Counted from the first letter of the stretch, positions 27,022 through 35,900 are shown. The stretch is 64,000 nucleotides of DNA from Streptomyces sp. YIM 121038 (GCF_006088715.1 NZ_CP030772.1:903891-967890), one strand, 5' to 3'. Translations and numbers: made by a program. Notes: generated by a model not told the origin, from the sequence alone.

Positions 27022-27447
27022 TTATCCGGTGCGGCGTGGTTTGGTGCCGACTTTGTGGTGAGCGGGTCGGCGGTAGGACTCGCCGGTGACCAGGAGCAGG
27101 CCCACGTCGTAGCGGTTCGCGGGGCGGCGATTCTTCGAGCCGGGCGGGCGCCCAGGGCCGGGGCGAGCGGGTTTCGGCACTGCGGCCGGTGTTGAGGTTC
27201 TGGCGTGCAGGTGTCGGAACCCGCGTCGTACTCGGGCCGGGGTGAGCTTGTTCGGTTCGGCTGGCTTCTCCCACGGCCGTCGCAGGTCAGTGGTCAGGGA
27301 GCGGGCGAGGCGGAGCTGGGTGCAGGCGGTGACGATCAGCCAGGTCCAGCGGTCCGCCGGCTCGGCTTCCCGCAGTCTCGGAGCGGTCCAGCCGAGTGTC
27401 TGCTTGATCATCCGGAAGAAGTGTTCAAGAAGCTGGCCGCAATGCAT
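27022..27447 (-). pseudogene. Transposase C-terminal remnant
   Basis: The reverse strand encodes about 130 residues resembling the C-terminal end of an actinobacterial DDE transposase: RMIKQTLGWTAPRLREAEPADRWTWL, VTACTQLRLARSLTTDLRRPWE, LTPARVRRGFRHL and a basic GPGRPPGSKNRR tail. The catalytic N-terminal portion is absent; upstream sequence changes frame near 27410. It begins 13 bp from the right end of the IS5 element. Confidence 0.6.
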
Positions 27448-27706
27448 GCGTAGGAGAGTCCGGCTCGGGGCAGGCGCCGGTTATAGGAGTGGATGGCCTG
27501 CTCGCAGCCGCGGATGCCGTCCGCGCATTGCAGGAGCGGGAGGCCGAGGAAGACGAGGGTGGTGAGTCTGGGTGGACGGAAGCATCGCTGAGCTCCCCAG
27601 ATCCCGCAATGGAGTGCCGTCCCGGACCTGAACCGCCGGCTGGTCGTGGATCTGCTCGCGTTGCTGGCCGCCCGGATCGTGGTCACCCCGGTCGGTCGGG
27701 GCGGGG
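27448..27706. other. Debris between transposase remnant and HTH gene
   Basis: No intact gene. The reverse strand at 27450-27560 gives GLPLLQCADGIRGCEQAIHS, reminiscent of a transposase tail. The forward strand at 27619-27720 gives VPDLNRRLVVDLLALLAARI followed by VVTPVGRGGGDLGE, which resembles the C-terminal end of a large serine recombinase and runs out of frame at the next gene's start. Confidence 0.35.
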
Positions 27707-28498
27707 GTGATCTCGGTGAGCGCGACGATGACGGCACCATGGGATCGTCTTGACGGCAAGATCCCCAACCCCGTTGGTCCGGAAGGCGCCGGAGACCTCA
27801 CCGCCGACGAGCAGGCACGACTCGAGGCCTGCCTGGCCGGTATCGAGCTGCTGTCCACCGCAACGTGGATCGCGGGTAAGTCCCTCGACACCGTGGCCAC
27901 CGGCCGCCTGTTCCGCAAGCTCCCGCACAAGCTGGAGCCGGAGCGCTGCTTCACCACCATCGAGGAGTGGGCCGAGACCGAACACGGCATCAGCCGGTCC
28001 CGGTGCAGCCAGCTCCGCGACGGCTGGCAGATCGGCGAAATCCTCAACGCTCGCGGCTACAAGGCCCCCGAGGGGCAGGTGCGCGAGATCGTGCCGTTCT
28101 TCAAGCGCCACGGCATCAAGGCCGCGGTCGGCGTGTACGAGATGGTCTTCCAGGCTGCGGGCGCGGACAAGGTCACCGCCAAGCGCCTACGTGAAACCGT
28201 GAAGCTTTTCCCCGGAGACCTGGCACTCAGCGACGAGGACGACGCCACCGTCATCGCCCAGTCCCTGGCCGGAGCCATCAAGGCAGCAACCCCGGTCATC
28301 CCCAAGTCGGCAAAAGGTGCCCTCCCGGCCGACCTCAAGCGTGACGTTGACCGGCGCTCCGTAGTGCTCGCGGGGCAACTGAACCGTGAGCGCATCCCGC
28401 GCAGTGAGGTCTTGAGCCACCTGCTAGCCGCCTTTGCCGACGAGGGGGACCCGCGGGTGTTCGACGCCGTCCTTGAACGGATGAAGGCCAGTAGCTGA
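27707..28498 (+). CDS. Plasmid-type protein with a putative helix-turn-helix
   Basis: A 263-aa soluble protein (256 aa from ATG 27728). The region EEWAETEHGISRSRCSQLRD followed by GWQIGEILNARGYKAP (about 87-122) looks like a DNA-binding helix-turn-helix. A conserved-looking central part (QVREIVPFFKRHGIKAAVGV) and a regular C-terminal helical part follow. I do not recognise a named family; the style is that of plasmid or integrative-element maintenance proteins. It is followed by a strong hairpin. The start is uncertain because the 5' end abuts recombinase-like debris and may be partly fused to it. Confidence 0.65.
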   Translation: MISVSATMTAPWDRLDGKIPNPVGPEGAGDLTADEQARLEACLAGIELLSTATWIAGKSLDTVATGRLFRKLPHKLEPERCFTTIEEWAETEHGISRSRCSQLRDGWQIGEILNARGYKAPEGQVREIVPFFKRHGIKAAVGVYEMVFQAAGADKVTAKRLRETVKLFPGDLALSDEDDATVIAQSLAGAIKAATPVIPKSAKGALPADLKRDVDRRSVVLAGQLNRERIPRSEVLSHLLAAFADEGDPRVFDAVLERMKASS

Positions 28499-28512
28499 AG
28501 ACCGGACACGAT

Positions 28513-28547
28513 GGGGCGCCCGGCCAAATGTGGTGGCCGGGCGCCCC
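28513..28547. terminator. Bidirectional terminator hairpin
   Basis: Positions 28513-28525 (GGGGCGCCCGGCC) are the exact reverse complement of 28535-28547, with a 9-nt loop. It lies 14 bp after the stop of the HTH gene and 88 bp from the end of the convergent regulator gene, and would stop transcription from both sides. Confidence 0.8.
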
Positions 28548-28588
28548 GCCGCGTCTACAGGCGCACCCTACTCGTGGCCAGGGCACGG

Positions 28589-28608
28589 CATTCCAAAATT
28601 TTGGAATG
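28589..28608. promoter_or_regulatory. 20-bp perfect AT-rich palindrome
   Basis: The core TTCCAAAATTTTGGAA extends to a perfect 20-bp palindrome (CA on the left, TG on the right) with no loop. It is AT-rich in a very GC-rich context and lies between two convergent genes, 28 bp from the stop of the XRE regulator. This symmetry fits a dimeric DNA-binding protein, perhaps one encoded beside it. Confidence 0.45.
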
Positions 28609-28635
28609 GCTCACCCCGGGTGGGCCTCGTCGCTG

Positions 28636-29763
28636 TCAGCCCGCGGCTACCTCGCGGGCGGTGTCGGCGAGCCAGGCCGGGCCGTCGCGGTCGATGGCGC
28701 GCAGGGTGGAGCGCAGGCGGACGCGGGTGCGGGAGGAGGTGACCGTGCGCAGGATCGGCTCCAGCCGGAGCAGCGGAGCCTCGGCCTCCCGCCAGGCCCC
28801 GAGCAGGACCAGGGCGGTGAGTTCGGCGAGGATGTTGCCGAAATCCCGGCGGCCCCCACCGTGCGAGACGGCCGCGCTCTGCTGCAAGTACGGGAGTGCC
28901 GCGCGTGGATCGCCGAGGCTGAGCAGCGCCTCACCGGTATGCCCCGCGATCTCCGTGGGATCAATCCACCACGTATAGGCGGGGTCGGCCCTCTGGATCG
29001 AGTCCTGCAAGCCCCCGGCGGCCCGCTCCAGCGCGGCCAGGGCGCGTGTCCGGTCGCCTGCCTGCGCGAGGCTGCGGCCCTGCCGTGCGCGGGCCATGAG
29101 CGCGACCCGGCCCGGGACGTGACGGCCGCTCAGCACCTCGTCCGTGATAGCCAGGGCCTCACCGGGGCGGCCGGTGTGCACGTCCACCATGGCGATCATG
29201 TCCAGGACGAACCACTCCAGCGGGGCGTCACCGGCGAGCCGGGCCAGGGTGTGAGCCTCGGCCAGGGTGGCGCGCGCCTGGGGGAAGCGGGCCGCGTCGT
29301 GCAGCAGCCACCCGGCCACCTCACCGATCTCCGCGACCCGGGCAAGCTGCCGCTTGTCGGTACCGGTGATCCGACGGCGTTCGTCCTCCCATACCTGTAC
29401 GGCGGCGTCCGCCACGCGATCCCCGCCGTGGCGGTTGTCGTGGGCGAGCAGCCAGCCCACCGCGTCGTGCACGTACGCGTCCGGCCCCCGCTCGTCCGCG
29501 CCGTCCAGCTCGCCCCTCGCCCGCGCGGCCGCCCGCTCCAACTCCTCCAGGGGCGCATTGAGCACGACAGCGAGCAGCGGCAGCCAGGCATCCGGCACGC
29601 GCAACCCGCGCTCCCACCTAGAGATCTCGTTGCGGGTCACCGTGGCCGTGCCGCTCACCACACACAGCCGCGCGGCGAGCTGGGGTTGGGTGAGCCGTGC
29701 CTGCTTGCGCAGCGCGGCCAGGTGCGCGCCGAAAGCGCGTCGCGCCGCCGTCACGGTGTCCAT
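28636..29763 (-). CDS. XRE-family regulator with TPR-like sensor domain
   Basis: A 375-aa protein. Residues about 8-68 are an HTH of the XRE/Cro type (FGAHLAALRKQARLTQPQLA then TRNEISRWERGLRVP). The rest is alpha-helical with TPR-like units (ATLAEAHTLARLAGDAPLEW, RQGRSLAQAGDRTRALAALE, GHTGEALLSLGDPRAALPYL). In Streptomyces such proteins often act as peptide- or ligand-responsive regulators and pair with small neighbouring genes. ATG 29763 opens MDTVTAARRAFGAHL. The divergent small-gene operon beginning at 29922 is its probable target; the 158-bp gap between them should hold both promoters. Confidence 0.8.
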   Translation of the reverse strand: MDTVTAARRAFGAHLAALRKQARLTQPQLAARLCVVSGTATVTRNEISRWERGLRVPDAWLPLLAVVLNAPLEELERAAARARGELDGADERGPDAYVHDAVGWLLAHDNRHGGDRVADAAVQVWEDERRRITGTDKRQLARVAEIGEVAGWLLHDAARFPQARATLAEAHTLARLAGDAPLEWFVLDMIAMVDVHTGRPGEALAITDEVLSGRHVPGRVALMARARQGRSLAQAGDRTRALAALERAAGGLQDSIQRADPAYTWWIDPTEIAGHTGEALLSLGDPRAALPYLQQSAAVSHGGGRRDFGNILAELTALVLLGAWREAEAPLLRLEPILRTVTSSRTRVRLRSTLRAIDRDGPAWLADTAREVAAG

Positions 29764-29921
29764 ACAGGGGTGGCCTCCTCCCCTCCACGCTACGCGCAAC
29801 TGGCCCCCTGCCTGGCCCCCCTTGCGGCTCCTCCACCCGCGCCAGCGAAGGAACTTCGATGGGGAGACCCCGGCGACCGTGCGACCGGCCCCGGGGCGTG
29901 GCCGACTACGAAGGAGTCGAC

Positions 29922-30380
29922 ATGGTCGAGCGTACGACAACCCCCGCTGCTGTCACCTGGCTCACGGAAGCGCGAGCGGACGTCCGTGGGGCGCTTGCGG
30001 CGTGGGACCGTGGCGACCTGGCCCCCGTCCCCGTCGGGCACGCGTGGGCCGTGGTCCGCCTGCCGCAGCGCCTCGGCTGGCTCACCATCCGGCGCCTGCG
30101 CGCCACCGGCGCGCCCCTCGGGCCGGTCCTGCACACCGAGACGCACGTCCTGGTCCTCATCCCGCCCGCGGCCGCCGGATCCTGGTACGCCCCGCAGACC
30201 ACCACCTTGGGCCGGGGGGACTACATCGCGGCCCCGGACCCGGCCGTCACCGCACCGCGCACCACCCGCGCCCGCTCCTGGATCGTGGCGCCCACCCACC
30301 CGCTCCTCCTGACCGACCCCGGCGACCTCCACACCGCCTACCAGGCCGCCTGCGAGGCGCTGAAGGGGGCGGCGACGTGA
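29922..30380 (+). CDS. Conserved Streptomyces-type small protein, regulator companion
   Basis: A 152-aa protein from ATG 29922, preceded by AAGGAG 5 nt upstream. It contains VPVGHAWAVVRLPQRLG at about 38-54, GPVLHTETHVLVLIPPAAAG and SWYAPQTTTLGRGDYIAAPD, and RARSWIVAPTHPLLLTDPGD. This order resembles the small domain found in Streptomyces proteins beside XRE regulators and in primase-polymerase-like proteins, but no catalytic residues are evident. It is the first of three overlapping genes and is divergent from the XRE-TPR regulator. Confidence 0.7.
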   Translation: MVERTTTPAAVTWLTEARADVRGALAAWDRGDLAPVPVGHAWAVVRLPQRLGWLTIRRLRATGAPLGPVLHTETHVLVLIPPAAAGSWYAPQTTTLGRGDYIAAPDPAVTAPRTTRARSWIVAPTHPLLLTDPGDLHTAYQAACEALKGAAT

Positions 30381-30577
30381 CCACCCCACCGGACGCCGAG
30401 GGCGAGGGATCGCCCCTGGACGCGGCCTACCGCGCGCACCTGGCCGACTGCTCCTGTCGGCATCTGGGCATCCTGGCCGACTGCCCCGAGGGCGCCCGCC
30501 TGCGCGCCCTGTCCAGGGGCGAGGACCCGCCCGCCGGCATCCGGCCCGACCGCAGCACGGAGGCCCGCGATGCCTAG
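30377..30577 (+). CDS. Small hypothetical protein (66 aa)
   Basis: Starts at GTG 30377, overlapping the upstream stop (GTGA), and ends inside the start of the next gene. The sequence is acidic with one CSCRH cluster (AHLADCSCRHLGILADCPEG) that could bind metal. Its existence is supported mainly by the tight coupling on both sides and by codon use. No function can be assigned. Confidence 0.6.
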   Translation: MTTPPDAEGEGSPLDAAYRAHLADCSCRHLGILADCPEGARLRALSRGEDPPAGIRPDRSTEARDA

Positions 30578-31031
30578 GCCCACTCCCCTCGTCGTCCTCT
30601 ACGACGTCCCCGACCCCAGCACCCTCACCCCAGGCCAGCGCTCCGGCGCCGACTGCGTCTGGTGCCAGCACCCGCTGCGCCCGCACGAGGGCATCGACCT
30701 CGGCGGGACCGGCGACTGGTGGCCCTGCGGCTGCGTGCCCTGCTGCACCCTCCAGAGCCGGGCCCTGGCCACGTACATCGACTGGTACGACCACGGCATC
30801 GGCTGCCTGTACTGCCCCCTGCGGCCCTGCGACCGGGCCCGCGCCCTGCACCAGGCCCACCTGGACGCCCGCCAGCACGCCGGGAAGCCGGACCCCACGT
30901 GCCTCGCGTGCCGGACCGTCATCGCGCCCGGCACGCCCATCCGCCCGCACCTCTGGCAGGCCGCGAACGGGGGCGGGCCGGTGTTCAGCTTCCTGCACAC
31001 CCGCACGTGCCCGTCCGAGCGGGTGCCCTAG
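30570..31031 (+). CDS. Cysteine-rich small protein with zinc-binding-like clusters
   Basis: A 153-aa protein with several Cys pairs: CVWCQHPLRPHEGIDL at about 29-44, WWPCGCVPCCTLQSR, GCLYCPLRPCDRARALHQAH and CLACRTVIAPGTPIRPH, ending with HTRTC. These look like treble-clef or zinc-ribbon knuckles in a phage/plasmid-type protein. It overlaps the 66-aa gene by 8 nt. Its TAG stop (29-31 of 310xx, i.e. 31029-31031) overlaps the CTAG target of the next IS, so the coding region is complete. Confidence 0.7.
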   Translation: MPRPTPLVVLYDVPDPSTLTPGQRSGADCVWCQHPLRPHEGIDLGGTGDWWPCGCVPCCTLQSRALATYIDWYDHGIGCLYCPLRPCDRARALHQAHLDARQHAGKPDPTCLACRTVIAPGTPIRPHLWQAANGGGPVFSFLHTRTCPSERVP

Positions 31032-32033
31032 GCACTGTTTCTCGGATCACGTGCGAAGCCAGATGGCGAGGGCTGCGAGGGTGATGGTGCCGAGGTAGAT
31101 GTAGCCGCGTTTCTCGTAGCGGGTTGCGACGGCGCGGAAGCCCTTGAGGCGGTTGATGGCCCGTTCAACGGTGTTGCGCTTCTTGTAACGCTCGCTGTCG
31201 AATCCGGTGGGCCGACCGCCGCGGGAACCTCGGTTTCGCCGGTGTCTTTGCTGGTCGAGGCGTTCGGGGATGGTGTGCCGGATTCCGCGTCGTCGCAGGT
31301 AACGGCGGTTCTTCCGGGACGTGTAGGCCTTGTCGGCCAGCACGTGATCGGGGCGGCTCCGTGGCCGCCCAACTCCGCTGCGGGGCACGGAAATCTGGCT
31401 CAGCACCCGCTCGAACTGAGGCCCGTCACCGTAGTGTCCGGGTGTCAGGACAAAGGTGAGGGGTCTGCATCGTCCGTCGGCAGCGAGGTGGATTTTGGTG
31501 GTGAACCCGCCGCGGGAACGTCCCAGGCATTCGCCGAGCGGACCACCTCCTCCAGCCGGACGACCAGTTTCCGCACCACCGGATCGACCTGGTTCGTACC
31601 CCGCCCCGCCCCCTTTTGAGGGGGCGGGGCCGAGGGGGCTTTCCTCGCGCCGGCAGCATGCTGGTGCGCCCGCACCGTGGTGGAGTCCACCGAGATGTCC
31701 CAGTCGATCCGGCCCTCTGCGTCCTCGGCCGCCTGGGCGCGAGACAGCAGCATCGCCCACGTTCCGTCCGCCGACCAGCGGCGATGACGTTTGTAGACCG
31801 TCTCCCACGGTCCGAACCGCTCCGGCAGGTCCCGCCACTGCACACCCGTCCGCACCCGATACAACACCCCGTTGATCACCCGCCGATGGTCACTCCACCG
31901 GCCTCCACGCGCACCACCACGAGGCAGGAGCGACTCCAGGCGATCCCACTCCGCATTCGTCAAATCCCCACGACCCATACACCCAGCCTGACCCCAACAC
32001 CCATGTCACGTCAGGAGATCCGAGAAACAGTGC
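31032..32033 (-). mobile_element. IS5-family insertion sequence with CTAG target duplication
   Basis: A 1002-bp element. The ends are perfect inverted repeats over GCACTGTTTCTCGGATC (31032-31048 and 32017-32033), and CTAG flanks both sides (31028-31031, 32034-32037). The single reverse-strand transposase spans two frames. Confidence 0.85.
31047..31978 (-). CDS. IS5-family transposase, two overlapping frames
   Basis: The first frame (31978-31445) starts MGRGDLTNAEWDRLESLLP and has VRTGVQWRDLPERFGPW and ISVDSTTVRAHQHAAG with the first Asp. The second (to 31047) has GRSRGGFTTKIHLAADG, DHVLADKAYTSRKNRRYLRR with the second Asp, and KKRNTVERAINRLKGFRAVAT with the Glu. The frames switch around 31515-31560. 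This two-frame organisation is common in this IS5 subgroup, where a -1 frameshift makes the full protein, so the element may be active; perfect ends support that. Confidence 0.75.
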
Positions 32034-32326
32034 CTAGGCCCCCGGCCGCGCTACGCGCTACGCGATCCGGGCCCGCAACGGTCTCTATGGCTTTCTGTCG
32101 AGCGTGTGGCCGGGAGGGGAGGGGGCGGTCACTGTGTGGCTGGGTGGTGGCTTCGGGGCGGTGCGCCGTTCCGGCGCGTACGGCGGCGCCCCGTACGGCG
32201 GCGCCCTGCACGCAGGGTGTTCACTCCTGTGGCTCTCTTCGTGGGGCGGTGCGGGCTGGTCCGGTGTTCTGTTGTTCCGTGATTGTGGTGCCGTGTTCGC
32301 GGTATCACCGAACAAGAGGAGTTTCT

Positions 32327-32845
32327 ATGTCTCGTCGTGCGCGTATAGCTGTCGGGGTGGCTGTTTCCGTGGCCGCGGCCGTCACTGCCGCGGCCCCGTC
32401 GGCGTCCGCGGAGGCAGCCCGTCTGGCCGGTCCGTCCGTGGTGACGCCGAACACCTGTGGCGGTCTCAACTCGGAGTTCACGGGCAGCGTGCTGCCGGAT
32501 GCCCCGTTCAAGGGGGACCTCACCGTGGTCATCGACAACGTCACCTTCAAGTACACGCTCACCATCACCCCCACGGCAGCCAACGGCAACACGGTCAATG
32601 TCAACGCGCTCCTGCCTTCGGGCGAAGAGGTGTCCACCACCTCCAGTTTCATCCTCGACGTCAACAACCTGGGCAAGGGCAGCATCAGGTTCCAGTCGCC
32701 GACCGGCTCCGGCCGCAGCACCGACGTGTCCTGCACCGGCCTGGTCAACCGCTCCCGGGTCACCAAGATCACCGGCAAGATGACCGACCCGACCATCACC
32801 AACCACACCATCGGCGACTTCACCGTCAGCCGCCCCGCCATCTGA
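32327..32845 (+). CDS. Small secreted protein
   Basis: A 172-aa protein with a signal peptide: basic start MSRRARIAVG, a hydrophobic AVSVAAAVTAAAPSASA and cleavage near ASA-EA. The mature part is rich in Thr, Asn and Val with beta-strand rhythm (DLTVVIDNVTFKYTLTITPT) and two cysteines (NTCGGLNS and VSCTGLV) that could form one disulphide. No family recognised; it resembles Streptomyces exported beta-sandwich proteins. AAGAGGAG lies 5 nt before ATG 32327, and a hairpin follows the gene. Confidence 0.75.
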   Translation: MSRRARIAVGVAVSVAAAVTAAAPSASAEAARLAGPSVVTPNTCGGLNSEFTGSVLPDAPFKGDLTVVIDNVTFKYTLTITPTAANGNTVNVNALLPSGEEVSTTSSFILDVNNLGKGSIRFQSPTGSGRSTDVSCTGLVNRSRVTKITGKMTDPTITNHTIGDFTVSRPAI

Positions 32846-32877
32846 TCCGGTCCCCCCATTACCCCCCAGATGTGCGT

Positions 32878-32903
32878 GAGGTCCCCTCACCAACAGGGGC
32901 CTC
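32878..32903 (+). terminator. Hairpin downstream of the secreted protein gene
   Basis: GAGGTCCCC and GGGGCCTC can pair with one bulged or mismatched base around a short loop. It lies 33 bp after the stop codon at 32845, so it is a likely terminator. Confidence 0.6.
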
Positions 32904-33603
32904 ACCATTTCCGGGGGGGGCTGGTGGTTGACTACATCCGTTCTCATCCAGGACTGAGGGAGCATGTGGTGCCGGATGTGGCGGGCCGGGCCGGGGAGCG
33001 TCACCGTGCGCTGGTGCGGGAGCATCCGGAGTTGTCCGGTCCCGCTGGAGTCGAGGCAGTCCCGCTCAACCAGAGGTATCTGCTCAAGTGGCTCTGATTG
33101 AGCGGGACTTCGCAGTTCCACGGAATCGTCGGGCCGACGGTCTGTGGTCGTGTGCCTCGGATTGCGTGGGACCGCCGTGGTCGAGGCGTCCCGCTCAATC
33201 CGAGGCATGCAGGTCAGAGAGCGGCTATGCCTCAGTCCCAGCGGGATCGGACAGGAGTTGGTACGGGATCCGCAGCGGGTGCGTGTGGCAGAGGAGGTGA
33301 TGGTGGTGGCGCCGGTGAAGGCGTATACGGCGGACCTGGTGAATGCGGCGCCGGATGAGTTTGTCCCGGCGAGGGGCGTGGGCATCCTCCACGCCAGCAA
33401 GCCCCGGGGCGCACATCAGGCTGCTGGTCCGTCTGCTGGTTTCCGCGGGCCCTGAGCATCACCTCAGTCACTGCTGCCGCCTGCCCGGCAGGCCTGATCT
33501 GGCTCTATCGGGGCAGTTGGCCCCACCTCACCCGGCTCGGTCTGGACCCACGCGCCAGTTCCCGGGCCACGTCCTCAGGGGGGACGAAGAAAGGGAAACG
33601 ATC
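32904..33603. other. 700-bp non-coding stretch with repeated motif
   Basis: No supported gene. Frames such as 33144-33455 lack a ribosome site and family resemblance. The stretch contains the GTCCCGCTCAAYC repeat cluster described separately, and its last 100 bp should hold the promoter of the glycine-rich protein gene. Confidence 0.45.
33050..33207. repeat. Three copies of GTCCCGCTCAAYC with two hairpins
   Basis: Forward copies lie at 33059-33071 and 33188-33200, and a reverse copy at 33096-33108. Copies one and two form a 17-bp stem with one mismatch (33059-33075 with 33092-33108). A second perfect 12-bp stem is made by 33153-33164 and 33196-33207. The forward copies share a GTCGAGGC leader. 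This could be a protein-binding array or the end of a lost mobile element. Confidence 0.5.
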
Positions 33604-34527
33604 ATGAACGCTGGCAGAATCCGGTCACGGGTCGCGATGGCGGTCGCTTGCACCCTGGGCTGCAGTCTTCTCCAGGCGGCCACCCAGGCCACCCCCGCCC
33701 ACGCGGCCGAATGCCCCACCAGGACCGGCACCTACACCTTCACCACCGCGGAAGTCCTCCACTGCACCATCCCGACATTCGGCGTACATAGCGTCCGCGT
33801 GATCGCCTTCGGAGCAGGAGGCGCCGGCGCCGACGGCAAGCCCAATAGGACTCGTCGCATCGATCAGACCGATGTACTGGTAGGGACGGTCATCGATACC
33901 GGAGGCATTATCGTCGAGGAGCCATCGGAAGAAGGCAGTATCGATGATGTCCTCAGCGCTAAGGGCGCAACCTCGGGCGGAGGCGGGGGCTCAGGCGCTG
34001 GCGTGGAATGCGGCTTCACGATCGGTTACGACCCGGGACAGGTCTACCCCGCGGCCGACTATACGGTCATCGTACCTCCCGGTGTTGGCCAGGTGAGCGG
34101 CGGAGGGGGCGCTCGTGGCAGTGCCGCTCAGGTTCTCCTCCCTGAGGAAACCGGAATTAAGAACCTTGTCACCGCACAGGGAGGAGACGGCGGGGAAACG
34201 GCCAATGTTTCCGGCGCCAGAGGAGGCAGCGGCGGTTCCGTCGGTACGTCTGAGGATCCCACCGAGCGCGGCAGTTGTCAGGGGAGCACGCTCATCAGCG
34301 CGCGCAGCGGCGGGCGGGGAGGCGACGGCCAAGAGAGAACGCTGCAGTCGGGCATCACCATTGAGGGTGGCGCCGGAGGACTGCCCTCGACGCCGGTGCC
34401 CGAGGCCTGTGGCTCCTCCGGCAGGGGTGGCAAGGGGGGCGACGTGGTGGTCGACTCCGACGGCCAGGTCAATGCTCAGAGCGGTGCCTCCAGCCAGTCG
34501 GGCTGCGTGCAGATCATCCTCTCCTGA
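33604..34527 (+). CDS. Secreted glycine-rich protein, family member A
   Basis: A 307-aa exported protein. The signal peptide runs MNAGRIRSRVAMAVACTLG to a cleavage site near AHA-AEC. The mature part opens CPTRTGTYTFTTAEVLHC and has VRVIAFGAGGAGADG, many Gly-rich turns (GGGGGSGAG, GGSGGSVG) and ends SGCVQIILS. It has about eight cysteines, probably disulphide-bonded outside the cell. A paralogue with the same plan is encoded convergently at 34960-35838, and the broken end of a third at 37886-37977. I know no function; a surface or matrix role is possible. Confidence 0.75.
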   Translation: MNAGRIRSRVAMAVACTLGCSLLQAATQATPAHAAECPTRTGTYTFTTAEVLHCTIPTFGVHSVRVIAFGAGGAGADGKPNRTRRIDQTDVLVGTVIDTGGIIVEEPSEEGSIDDVLSAKGATSGGGGGSGAGVECGFTIGYDPGQVYPAADYTVIVPPGVGQVSGGGGARGSAAQVLLPEETGIKNLVTAQGGDGGETANVSGARGGSGGSVGTSEDPTERGSCQGSTLISARSGGRGGDGQERTLQSGITIEGGAGGLPSTPVPEACGSSGRGGKGGDVVVDSDGQVNAQSGASSQSGCVQIILS

Positions 34528-34959
34528 GGGCACCGGGCAGAGCGGAACCGGAGGGCCGGGGACTGGCGCGGCGGCTGATGCCTCGCTGCCAGTCCCGCCG
34601 GTGAGCCAGGATGTAGATCTGCCGCGGGTTTGGCGACAGGCGGCGGTGTGGCGGTGTGAGACCGGCGGTGTGGCGGTCCTGTGCCGGTCAAAACGGAAGG
34701 CATGGCGGTGGCCGGGCGGTCCGCTGCGGCTTCCCGGGGAGCCGGTGCCGCAGCTCGCGCGCGGTCGGCGTGCACACGTGCGCGTGCCCACGCGTGCACC
34801 CGAGCGGCCGGCCATGGTCAGAGTTCCTCTCATGAGTCCCATCTGACCCGCGGTCAACTTCCTCCGCATCTCGGGGGAGTCTCACGGCAGCGGATGCCGG
34901 GTGCGGTGTGCGGCCGGGCAGGTTCCGCAGGGCGGGCTTCCGGGGGCTGCCCTGCGGTC
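34528..34959. other. Gap between convergent glycine-rich protein genes
   Basis: About 430 bp with no supported gene. It contains short tandem GGCGGTGTGGCGG repeats near 34650-34680 and an alternating purine-pyrimidine GC/CA stretch near 34760-34800. As both flanking genes point inward, no promoter is expected. Confidence 0.5.
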
Positions 34960-35838
34960 TCACTCGCCGAAGTCGAGCTGCAGGCACCCCGGCTCACCGT
35001 CAGTGCCGGGCTGCGAGAGGTCTTCATAAATCGCCTCGGAGCCTCCGTTGCCGCCGGTACCGGAGACGGTACCGGTGTCGGGGTTGACGCACTCCGGGGG
35101 CACCGGCTCTGGCACCATGCCACCCGTCCCACCCGTCACAGTGTTGGGGTCCTGGTCATGGCCAAAGCTGCCACCTGTCAAGCGGTCATAGAATTCGCCG
35201 CGGCTTCCTGGGTTGCCAGCTTGGGCACTGTTGAAATGGCTGTGCCAGCAGCTTCCTTCCTTGTAGGTGACGCTGGACGAGCCGACGGGCCCGCCAGGGC
35301 CCGGTTCATTCGCAAAGTAGCCGCCGCCGCTCTTTCCTCCTTCTGCGTTGGCGACGTTCCAGACCTCGCCGTTCCACAAACGCCTAATGACCTGGGTCGC
35401 ATGAGCCTGCCCGTCGGCATCAACGCTGTCACCGACAAGGAGATCGAGCTCGACTCCCGGCTCAGTCTTGAGGGTGCAATGCGCGATGGCAGCCGAGCCC
35501 CCGCCCCCGCCGCCATAGAAATGGGTATCTTCGGAGCCATACCTGACGTCACCGTCCGCGCCGTCGCCTCCTGCGCCGATGACTGTAATGCCGATGCTGT
35601 ATACCCCATCGGGGACAGGGCAGCTGAGGAGGTACATCTTGGTGGTGAAGGTGTATTTGCCTCTGGCGTTGCGGGGAGGGCAGACGGGGTCCGGAGCCTG
35701 GTGGGCGGGAGCGGCCGCGCGGGCGGGAGCGGCCACGGCCAGGGGCACAGAGGTGCCGAGCAGGGGCAGAGCGGTGCCGAGCAGGCCGAGTGCGGCTAGT
35801 GACGCTCTGGCCCCAGCGGAACGCGGACGACGCCTCAT
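34960..35838 (-). CDS. Secreted glycine-rich protein, family member B
   Basis: A 292-aa paralogue of member A on the opposite strand. Signal peptide MRRRPRSAGARASLAALGLL with cleavage in the Ala-rich stretch before PAHQAPDPVC. The conserved opening YTFTTKMYLLSCPVPDGVYS and TVIGAGGDGADG matches member A, as do the Gly-rich middle (YGGGGGGSAA) and the ending GEPGCLQLDFGE. Cysteines are spaced as in member A. ATG 35838 has GGAGGT 4-9 nt upstream. Function unknown; the shared plan suggests a small exported protein family under diversification here. Confidence 0.75.
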   Translation of the reverse strand: MRRRPRSAGARASLAALGLLGTALPLLGTSVPLAVAAPARAAAPAHQAPDPVCPPRNARGKYTFTTKMYLLSCPVPDGVYSIGITVIGAGGDGADGDVRYGSEDTHFYGGGGGGSAAIAHCTLKTEPGVELDLLVGDSVDADGQAHATQVIRRLWNGEVWNVANAEGGKSGGGYFANEPGPGGPVGSSSVTYKEGSCWHSHFNSAQAGNPGSRGEFYDRLTGGSFGHDQDPNTVTGGTGGMVPEPVPPECVNPDTGTVSGTGGNGGSEAIYEDLSQPGTDGEPGCLQLDFGE

Positions 35839-35900
35839 GACAGATACCTCCCACAACAGAAGCCGGACATAAAGGTACGGAACGGGATGTATGGTATCGG

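Noticed and set aside
32170..32215. Short tandem GTACGGCGGCGCC repeat as a CRISPR-like or iteron array
   Set aside because: Only two adjacent units and no spacers; no CRISPR array or cas gene is visible anywhere in the window.
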